64,000 nt of DNA. Source: Steroidobacteraceae bacterium (GTDB lineage: Bacteria > Pseudomonadota > Gammaproteobacteria > Steroidobacterales > Steroidobacteraceae). Positions 57,856 to 64,000 of the stretch are shown piece after piece. The position numbers were made by a program, and so were the translations under genes. Location: assembly GCA_025451845.1 (NCBI GenBank), contig JANWJS010000011.1, positions 1-64,000 on the forward strand. The letters are read 5' to 3'. Under the pieces are notes generated by a model. It was not told the origin of the DNA. It made no database searches and was given only the letters and a program-made list of their open reading frames with translations. Numbering within the stretch: position 1 is the stretch's first letter; the number at the start of each line of letters is the position of its first letter.

Positions 57856-60216
57856 ATGGCGGAACCCCTTTCACCGGAATTGCTGCAGCGGATGGATGCG
57901 TACTGGCGGGCGGCAAACTACCTGTCGGTGGGACAGATCTATCTTTACGACAATCCCCTGCTGCGCCGGCCGCTCGAGCCGCGGCACATCAAGCCGAGGC
58001 TCCTCGGGCATTGGGGCACGACGCCCGGACAGAACTTCATCTACGTGCATCTCAACCGTCTCATCCGCGACCATGAGCTCGAGATGATCTATGTGGCGGG
58101 GCCGGGACACGGCGGCCCTGCGCTGGTCGCCAACACCTATCTCGAGGGAAGCTACACCGAGCGCTATCCCAACATCACGCGCGATGAGGAGGGACTGCGC
58201 AAGCTCTTCAGGCAGTTCTCCTTTCCCGGCGGCATCCCGAGTCACGTCGCGCCCGAAACGCCAGGCTCCATCCACGAGGGCGGGGAGCTCGGCTACTCGC
58301 TGAGTCACGCGTTCGGCGCGGTGTTCGACAACCCCGGACTCGCCGTGGCCTGTGTCATCGGCGACGGCGAGGCGGAGACCGGTCCGCTCGCTGCCGGCTG
58401 GCACAGCAACAAGTTCCTCAATCCGGCCACCGACGGGGTGGTACTGCCGATCCTGCATCTGAACGGCTACAAGATCGCGAACCCGGCGGTGCTCGCCCGC
58501 ATCGGCAACGAGGAGCTCTCTCAGTATCTGCGCGGCTGCGGCTACGAGCCGCACTGGGTGGAGGGCGATGATCCGCCGCGCATGCATCAACTCATGGCGA
58601 GGACGCTCGACACCGTGATCCGGGAGATCCGGCGCATCCAGGGCACTGCACGCTCGGAAGGCATGCGGGAGCGCCCGCGTTGGCCAATGATCGTCCTGCG
58701 TACGCCCAAGGGGTGGACGGGACCGAAGATCGTCGATGGCGAGCAGGTGGAGGGCACGTTCCGCGCCCACCAGGTGCCGCTCGCGCAGGTGCGCACCAAT
58801 CCGGCGCACCTGAAGATGCTCGAGCAGTGGATGCGCGGCTATCGGCCGGAGGAGCTGTTCGATGCCGGCGGCACGCTGCGCGCGGACCTGGCGGCGCTTG
58901 CGCCGGAGGGCGCGCGGCGGATGGGCGCCAACCCGCACGCCAATGGCGGGCTGCTGCTCAAGGATCTTGCGCTTCCTGATTTTCGCCGGTACGCCGTCGA
59001 GCTGCCGCGTCCCGGTACGGTTGATGCCGAGGACACGCGCGTGCTCGGAGGCTTCCTGCGGGATGTCGTGAAGCTCAACCAGCAGCCGCGGATCTTCCGG
59101 CTCTTCGGACCGGACGAGACTAACTCCAACCGTCTGGGCGCCGTGTTCGAGGCGACGGAGCGGCAGTGGATGGCGGAGCGCATTCCGGGAGACGACCACC
59201 TGGCACCCGAGGGTAGCGTCATGGAGGTGCTGAGCGAGCACCAGTGCCAGGGTTGGCTCGAAGGGTATCTGCTCACCGGCCGCCACGGAGTATTCAACTC
59301 CTACGAGGCATTCGTGCACATCGTGGACTCGATGTTCAATCAGCACGCCAAGTGGCTCAAGGTGACGCGGGAGATCCCCTGGCGGCGGCCGCTGGCCTCC
59401 CTGAATTACCTGCTTTCCTCACACGTATGGCGGCAGGATCACAACGGATTCACGCATCAGGATCCGGGCTTCATCGATCACGTGGTGAACAAGAAGGCCG
59501 ATATCATTCGGGTGTACCTGCCTCCCGATGCCAACTGCCTGCTGTCCGTGATGGATCACTGCCTGCGCAGCCGACACTATGTCAACGTCGTGGTCGCGGG
59601 CAAGCACCCGGCGCCGCAGTGGCTCACGATGGATCAGGCCGTCAAGCACTGCACGGCGGGAATCAGCATCTGGGAGTGGGCGAGCACCGATCGCGGCAGC
59701 GAGCCGGATGTCATCATGGCATGCGCGGGGGATGTGCCCACGCTCGAGACGCTCGCCGCGGTGAAGCTGCTGCGCGAGCTCGTGCCGGAGCTGAAGATCC
59801 GGACCATCAACGTCGTCGACCTGATGAAACTCGTGCCGGAGACCGAGCACCCGCATGGTCTGAGCGAGCGGGACTTCGATGCGCTCTTCACGCGCGACAA
59901 GCCGGTCATCTTCGCCTTTCACGGCTACCCGTGGCTCATCCATCGGCTGGCGTATCGGCGCGCGAACCATGACAATATGCACGTGCGCGGCTACAAGGAA
60001 GAGGGCACGATCACGACGCCGTTCGATATGGCCGTGCTCAATGATCTCGACCGGTTTCATCTGGTGGCCGACACGATCGATCGGCTGCCGCAGCTCGGCT
60101 CGCGGGCGGGGTACATCAAGCAGGCGATGCGCGAGAAGCTGATCGAGCACCGGCAGTACATCCGCGATGCCGGGGAGGATATGCCGGAGATCCTCAACTG
60201 GCGGTGGTTGACCTAG
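57856..60216 (+). CDS. xfp: Xylulose-5-phosphate/fructose-6-phosphate phosphoketolase
   Basis: Thiamine-diphosphate enzyme splitting sugar phosphates to acetyl phosphate. The 786-residue length is typical. Motifs: [83 protein letters not shown], the ThDP motif [22 protein letters not shown] and [27 protein letters not shown] lies 6 bases upstream of the ATG at 57856. No acetate kinase or phosphotransacetylase adjoins, so acetyl phosphate must be used elsewhere. It is convergent with the next gene. Confidence 0.96.
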   Translation: MAEPLSPELLQRMDAYWRAANYLSVGQIYLYDNPLLRRPLEPRHIKPRLLGHWGTTPGQNFIYVHLNRLIRDHELEMIYVAGPGHGGPALVANTYLEGSYTERYPNITRDEEGLRKLFRQFSFPGGIPSHVAPETPGSIHEGGELGYSLSHAFGAVFDNPGLAVACVIGDGEAETGPLAAGWHSNKFLNPATDGVVLPILHLNGYKIANPAVLARIGNEELSQYLRGCGYEPHWVEGDDPPRMHQLMARTLDTVIREIRRIQGTARSEGMRERPRWPMIVLRTPKGWTGPKIVDGEQVEGTFRAHQVPLAQVRTNPAHLKMLEQWMRGYRPEELFDAGGTLRADLAALAPEGARRMGANPHANGGLLLKDLALPDFRRYAVELPRPGTVDAEDTRVLGGFLRDVVKLNQQPRIFRLFGPDETNSNRLGAVFEATERQWMAERIPGDDHLAPEGSVMEVLSEHQCQGWLEGYLLTGRHGVFNSYEAFVHIVDSMFNQHAKWLKVTREIPWRRPLASLNYLLSSHVWRQDHNGFTHQDPGFIDHVVNKKADIIRVYLPPDANCLLSVMDHCLRSRHYVNVVVAGKHPAPQWLTMDQAVKHCTAGISIWEWASTDRGSEPDVIMACAGDVPTLETLAAVKLLRELVPELKIRTINVVDLMKLVPETEHPHGLSERDFDALFTRDKPVIFAFHGYPWLIHRLAYRRANHDNMHVRGYKEEGTITTPFDMAVLNDLDRFHLVADTIDRLPQLGSRAGYIKQAMREKLIEHRQYIRDAGEDMPEILNWRWLT

Positions 60217-60222
60217 CGCTGC

Positions 60223-60921
60223 CTAACCGGCGTGCGTGAGCTCACGCATGATCGCCTGGATGTGCGCACGCGCGCCGTCAATGTGTGGGAAGTCGGCGTT
60301 CTCCGTGTTGAAGACGAACGCCCAGTCCGTTCCCGCCAGCAGGATGCCGTCGAGCCGCTCCTGCTCGATGAGCCGGTGCGCCAGGGCGCGCAGGCTCGCG
60401 ATTTCCGCAGGCGTCGCGGCTTCATTTTCCACGATGCGCTTGTAACTCTCACTGATCAGATCCAGGTCCGGCGCTGCCGGTACGATGACTTCGGCCTGAT
60501 CGCGCAGGGCTCCGAAGAGGCTCGTCTCCATGGTGACGCGTGCCCCGAAGACGGCGATCCGTGCAAAGGCGCGGCGCCTGACTTCCGCGGCCGCGGCTTC
60601 CAGCAGGCCCACCAGCGGGAGGGGTGTCTTTGCCGCGAGCTCCTGGGCACAGACCTGGGGCGAGAAGGCGGGTATCGTTGCGAGAGTGCAGCCCGCGGCG
60701 GCGAGTTGCCGCAGCAATTCCGCCAGATACGAAGACAGCTCATCGACCCTGCGCTCCTGCGCCAGCCGCATCGCCAGCCGTACGTCGGCATGTACCATGA
60801 GTAGCCGGGGCGAGAGGCCTCTCTCGAGGTGCGCCGCCACCAAAGCCCGATAATAAAACACGGCGGCGCCGACTCCGAGTCCCGCCACCAGGCCGAAGGT
60901 GTGAGGGGCCGATCTGCTCAA
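60223..60921 (-). CDS. Aspartate/glutamate racemase-fold protein lacking catalytic cysteines
   Basis: A 232-residue member of the Asp/Glu/hydantoin racemase superfamily by the layout GLVAGLGVGAAVFYYRALV and ERLDGILLAGTDWAFVF. The two catalytic cysteine sites are changed: the usual ACNTxH block reads ATIPAFSPQV, and the usual LGCTE reads LAGTDWA. Racemase activity is therefore doubtful; a binding or different enzymatic role is possible. Start is a TTG at 60921 overlapping the stop of the hydrolase gene (TTGA), so it is translationally coupled to it. Confidence 0.75.
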   Translation of the reverse strand: MSRSAPHTFGLVAGLGVGAAVFYYRALVAAHLERGLSPRLLMVHADVRLAMRLAQERRVDELSSYLAELLRQLAAAGCTLATIPAFSPQVCAQELAAKTPLPLVGLLEAAAAEVRRRAFARIAVFGARVTMETSLFGALRDQAEVIVPAAPDLDLISESYKRIVENEAATPAEIASLRALAHRLIEQERLDGILLAGTDWAFVFNTENADFPHIDGARAHIQAIMRELTHAG

Positions 60922-61817
60922 AGTTCATGCTCCACTGAAGAATCATCGACGCGCATCCAGCCATCGCTCTTGCGGCGTGCGCGGCCCTCGGCTTCGAGCT
61001 TCAGCAGATGGGCGAGGAGGGAGCGTTCCGCCAGTGCGTGCAGTTGCGGCGAGACATCGTTGTAGACGCGCCGCACCAGCGTGGGCAAAGCGAGCGGCAG
61101 CGGCGTTAACGCAGCCAATACCTTGGCTTCACGGTGGAGGCGGTGTTGGATGAGCAATTGGATCGCCTCGCGAGGCTCGGGGATCAGGGTGCCGTGACCG
61201 GGAGCGAGGTAGTCCAGAGGTTCGCGCAGGAGCGACTGCAGGGCGGCGATGTAGTCGGCCATGTTGCCGTCGGGAGGGTCGATGACCGGCGTCGAGCCTT
61301 GGATGATGTGGTCGCCTGTGAAGAGAATGCGCTCCTCTTCCAGCAGGAAGCACAGGTGGTTGCTGGCGTGGCCGGGAGTGTGGACGACGCGCAACGTGGC
61401 TCCGGCCGCGAGCGTCAGGCGATCCTCGTGGCGCAGCTCGCGGTCGGGGACGAAGGTGGGGTCCTGCCAGTGGTGGTGGCTCGTCTTTCGACCCAAGAGC
61501 AGAGCGCCTGTAGAGGACTTCAGCGGTGCCGATCCGGGGGAGTGATCCTCGTGGGTGTGCGTGACAACGATGTAGCGGACGGTTCCGGGAGCAGCGTCCA
61601 GGAGTGCCTGGAGATGACGGTCATCCGCGGGGCCTGGATCGAGGATCGTCCATTCCCTTCCGGCGCCGATGAGATAACTGTTGGTGCCGGGCCCGGTCAT
61701 CACGCCCGCATTGCGGGCGGTAACGCGCCAGACAACCCTCGAGAGGCGGATGGCAACGCCGGGCTGGATGCCGGGGTCGCGAGGAGGACCGCTCCAGTCG
61801 CGCTGCGTCTCGATCAT
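60918..61817 (-). CDS. Metallo-beta-lactamase-fold hydrolase (LACTB2-like)
   Basis: Zinc hydrolase of 299 residues. Metal motif THTHEDHSPG at about 86-95, third histidine in HTPGHASNHLCF, Asp in LFTGDHIIQGST and late His in APGHGTLI. NAGVMTGPGTNSYLIG at the N-terminus and the C-terminal winged-helix segment (LPTLVRRVYNDVSPQLHALAERSLLAHLLKLEAEGRA) are typical of the LACTB2/hydroxyacylglutathione-hydrolase-like branch. Substrate unknown. Part of the minus-strand group with the OYE and flavodoxin-like genes. Confidence 0.9.
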   Translation of the reverse strand: MIETQRDWSGPPRDPGIQPGVAIRLSRVVWRVTARNAGVMTGPGTNSYLIGAGREWTILDPGPADDRHLQALLDAAPGTVRYIVVTHTHEDHSPGSAPLKSSTGALLLGRKTSHHHWQDPTFVPDRELRHEDRLTLAAGATLRVVHTPGHASNHLCFLLEEERILFTGDHIIQGSTPVIDPPDGNMADYIAALQSLLREPLDYLAPGHGTLIPEPREAIQLLIQHRLHREAKVLAALTPLPLALPTLVRRVYNDVSPQLHALAERSLLAHLLKLEAEGRARRKSDGWMRVDDSSVEHEL

Positions 61818-61842
61818 CTGCCCATGCTAGCACGGGACCCGA

Positions 61843-62334
61843 TCAGAAAATGCCCAGAGCCAGCCCCGCCGCCAGGGTCGCGCCGAGCTCCTCACAGCGG
61901 GCGAGATCCTGCGCGCCTATCCGCTTCGGACGCAGAATTTCTTCGGCGGTTTGTGCATGGGTGCATACGATGAGGGGCGGGGCGATGTCGCGCAGCCGCC
62001 AGCCGGCGGCAATACGCTGGATCTGCCGGGCCGCGTTGCTGCCGTCGCTGCCGGCGCAAACGAGTATGGCGTAGGCACGACCCTGGATGCGATCCAGCAC
62101 AAAATAGTAGGTGCGATCGAAGAAATCCTTCATGACCCCCGACATCGCCGCGAGATTCTCGGGGCAGGCGAAGAGATAACCGTCACACTCGATCAGTGCC
62201 TGCGGACCGGCGGCAGCGGCTGGCTCCAGGCGCACCGTCACGCCGACCTCGCGCCGTGCTCCTGCTGCGGCGGCCTGTGCCATCTGCAGCGTGCCGCCCG
62301 TGACGGAATGATGGACGATCAGGAGGCTCTTCAA
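61843..62334 (-). CDS. Flavodoxin-like / NAD(P)H-dependent FMN oxidoreductase
   Basis: A 163-residue flavodoxin fold: SLLIVHHSVTGGTLQMAQAAAAGA is the FMN phosphate loop, DGYLFACPENLAAMSGVMKDFFDRTYY the isoalloxazine-binding region, and AILVCAGSDGSNAARQIQRI the second loop. Start is TTG at 62334, 3 bases after the OYE stop, so they are co-transcribed. It may supply reduced flavin or act on quinones alongside the OYE; this is inference. Confidence 0.83.
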   Translation of the reverse strand: MKSLLIVHHSVTGGTLQMAQAAAAGARREVGVTVRLEPAAAAGPQALIECDGYLFACPENLAAMSGVMKDFFDRTYYFVLDRIQGRAYAILVCAGSDGSNAARQIQRIAAGWRLRDIAPPLIVCTHAQTAEEILRPKRIGAQDLARCEELGATLAAGLALGIF

Positions 62335-62337
62335 CGC

Positions 62338-63441
62338 TTACCCCGCGGCCTGCGCACGCACGCCGTCGAGCGCGGCCTCCGCTCCCGCTGTGTCCTGAGT
62401 GGGATAATCCGTGTAGCCCAACGCGCCGCCGCGATAAAAGGTGTCGGTTTGCGGTGCGTTGAGCGCTGCGCCGGAGAGAAAGCGTGCCGGCAGGTCGGGG
62501 TTGGCGATGAAGAGCTTGCCGAAGGCGACCGCGTCGGCTCTGTCTGCATCGAGCGCCTGCTGCGCGCTCTCGTGGGTGAATCGCTCGTTGGTGATGTAGA
62601 CACCGCCGAAGGCGGCCCTGAGCTGTGGACCGATACTGTCGGGGCCCACGTATTCCCGGGCGCAGAGGAAGGCGATCCTGCGGCGGCCCAGCTCGCGGGC
62701 GACATAGCCGAAGGTGGCCGCGCGATTCGAATCACCCATCGAGTGAGAATCAGCGCGCGGGGCGAGGTGCACGCCTACACGGCCTGGACCCCATACGGAT
62801 ATGGCTGCGTCCGCGGCCTCCAGTAGCAGTCGGGCGCGATTTTTCACCGGACCGCCATACTCGTCCTCACGGTGATTGCTGCCGTCCTGCAGAAACTGAT
62901 CGAGGAGATAACCGTTGGCCCCGTGCAGCTCGACGCCATCGAAACCGGCGAGCTCGGCATTCTGTGCACCGCGGGTGAACGCAGCTACGATTTCCGGAAT
63001 CTCGCTGCGCTCGAGGGCGCGCGGCGTGACGAAAGGTGTTGCCGGGCGCAGCAGGCTGACATTGCCGCTGGGGGCGAGAGCGCTGGGAGCGACGGGCACC
63101 TTGCCGTCCAGGAAGACAGGATGCGAGATCCTGCCGACATGCCAGAGCTGCAGAAATATCCGGCCGCCCGCGGCGTGGACCGCCTGCGTCACCTGCTTCC
63201 AGCCCGTCACCTGCTCGGTCGACCAGATCCCCGGCGTATCCGCGTAGCCGATGCCCATCGGCGTCACCACGGTGGCTTCCGACAGGATGAGCCCGGCCGA
63301 AGCGCGCTGCGCGTAGTACTCGGCCATTAGGGCGTTGGGCGTGCGCCTGACGCCCGCGCGGCTGCGGGTGAGGGGCGCCATGAGGACGCGGTTCGGCAGC
63401 ACCAGATCGCCTACCTTGAGCGGGTCGCAGAGCGAGGGCAT
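62338..63441 (-). CDS. Old Yellow Enzyme alkene reductase (NemA-like)
   Basis: FMN flavoprotein of 367 residues reducing activated C=C bonds or nitro compounds with NAD(P)H. Blocks: LPNRVLMAPLTRSRAG, YYAQRASAGLILSEATVVTPMGIGYADTPGIW, QLWHVGRISHP, AGFDGVELHGANGYLLDQFLQDGSNHREDEYGG (catalytic HGAN) and ADAVAFGKLFIANPDLPARF. ATG 63441 has GGAG about 8 bases upstream. It is divergent from an ArsR-type regulator, with a palindrome between them. Confidence 0.95.
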   Translation of the reverse strand: MPSLCDPLKVGDLVLPNRVLMAPLTRSRAGVRRTPNALMAEYYAQRASAGLILSEATVVTPMGIGYADTPGIWSTEQVTGWKQVTQAVHAAGGRIFLQLWHVGRISHPVFLDGKVPVAPSALAPSGNVSLLRPATPFVTPRALERSEIPEIVAAFTRGAQNAELAGFDGVELHGANGYLLDQFLQDGSNHREDEYGGPVKNRARLLLEAADAAISVWGPGRVGVHLAPRADSHSMGDSNRAATFGYVARELGRRRIAFLCAREYVGPDSIGPQLRAAFGGVYITNERFTHESAQQALDADRADAVAFGKLFIANPDLPARFLSGAALNAPQTDTFYRGGALGYTDYPTQDTAGAEAALDGVRAQAAG

Positions 63442-63462
63442 CGGGGGGCTCCATTCGTATAA

Positions 63463-63481
63463 AGTTCACAAAGATTGAACT
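63463..63481. promoter_or_regulatory. Palindromic operator candidate between OYE and regulator genes
   Basis: AGTTCA and TGAACT arms separated by 7 bases, within the 85-base divergent promoter region. It is 22 bases from the OYE start and 46 from the regulator start. The size and symmetry suit an ArsR-type dimer. Confidence 0.6.
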
Positions 63482-63526
63482 ACGGAATATAGGAACTTGC
63501 AACCCCTCTAGAGGTATGATGCGCAC

Positions 63527-63901
63527 ATGAGCCGTCCGCTCGCCCATCCCGCTGCGGCTGCCGTCACCCTGGCGGGCCTTCTCTTCGCGCTCGCCGACCC
63601 GGTGCGGCTCGCGATCGTGCGCGAGCTGCTGCGCAGCCCCGCCGGCCTCAATTGCACGGAAGCGAGGGCGCGGCTCGGGCTCGCGATGCCGAAGTCGACC
63701 TGCTCGCAGCACTATCGGATCCTGCGGGAAAGCGGCCTCATCGCGAGCGAGCGCCGCGGCACGGAGCTGGTGAGCCATGTGCGGGCGCAGGTTCTCACCG
63801 AGCGCTTTCCCGGGCTGCTCGAGTCGGTCTTCGGCGCCTACGAGCGGGAATGTCAGCCGGCGGGGCGGCGGCGCGCCAGCCGCGCTGCAGCAGTCGGCTG
63901 A
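63527..63901 (+). CDS. ArsR-type winged-helix regulator
   Basis: A 124-residue protein with an HTH of the ArsR/SmtB kind: ALADPVRLAIVRELLRSPAGLNCTEARARL, then KSTCSQHYRILRESGLIASERRGTELVSHVRA (recognition helix and wing). The order of Cys residues does not show a clear metal-binding CxC site. It probably represses the divergent OYE-flavodoxin-hydrolase group in response to an electrophile, by analogy with similar pairs. The ATG at 63527 is followed by a normal Ala/Pro-rich start. Nothing is recognised in the last 99 bases of the window. Confidence 0.88.
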   Translation: MSRPLAHPAAAAVTLAGLLFALADPVRLAIVRELLRSPAGLNCTEARARLGLAMPKSTCSQHYRILRESGLIASERRGTELVSHVRAQVLTERFPGLLESVFGAYERECQPAGRRRASRAAAVG

Positions 63902-64000
63902 TCGGCAGCTCGCCGGGCTGCGGCAGCGTGACCAACACATTCCAATTGCGCCGACGCCGGTAACAGCGTCGGCAAGCACGCTAGGACCGCGTGACACAAA

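Overview
The window is high-GC DNA from a gammaproteobacterium, probably close to Xanthomonadales, Nevskiales or Steroidobacterales. The evidence is gene order: zipA-ligA, scpA-scpB-rluB, and serC-serA-pheA-aroA-cmk-rpsA-ihfB-lapB are gammaproteobacterial arrangements. Coding density is high, many neighbours overlap by ATGA, GTGA or TTGA, and almost all long frames antisense to real genes are GC shadows. No rRNA, tRNA, CRISPR array, insertion sequence or prophage was recognised.

Region 1 (1-24.7 kb) is the conserved core: division (zipA, cut by the left edge), DNA ligase, a parvulin lipoprotein, bolA, a YciO protein, trpS, the condensin partners scpA/scpB, a degenerate RluB-like protein, a minus-strand ubiG-rmuC-squalene/phytoene-synthase-like operon, gyrA, the serine/aromatic amino-acid run, rpsA, ihfB, lapB and galU. 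Two pairs of intergenic elements recur here. One is a four-hairpin element of about 115-127 bp placed directly after the trpS and rpsA stop codons. The other is a looser two-hairpin cassette near bolA/yciO and before serC.

Region 2 (24.7-56.1 kb) is accessory. It holds an FUSC-type membrane protein, a DUF2934 protein, a two-gene RND pump (adaptor plus permease, no outer-membrane channel), two TonB-dependent receptors, and an organic-acid cluster: a LysR regulator divergent from a tartrate/D-malate dehydrogenase, a DctA carrier, a Tat-exported MmgE/PrpD protein and four secreted YVTN beta-propellers. A two-component system follows, divergent from a complete tripartite RND operon (outer-membrane lipoprotein, adaptor, permease). 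A direct repeat with 11-bp period, typical of OmpR/PhoB-family sites, occurs four times: before the response regulator, before the tripartite operon, before the first RND pump and before one YVTN gene. In all four the repeat has the same orientation relative to the gene. This suggests one regulon joining both pumps and the propeller gene, with the pumps possibly sharing one outer-membrane channel.

Region 3 (56.1-64 kb) carries a diguanylate cyclase, a short ftsH remnant, a phosphoketolase, and a minus-strand group of an Old Yellow Enzyme, a flavodoxin-like protein, a metallo-beta-lactamase-fold hydrolase and a racemase-fold protein lacking both catalytic cysteines. An ArsR-type regulator is divergent from this group across a palindromic operator candidate.

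The best candidates for something undescribed are the exported PrpD/propeller/TonB-receptor organic-acid system, the response-regulator regulon, and the four-hairpin intergenic element.
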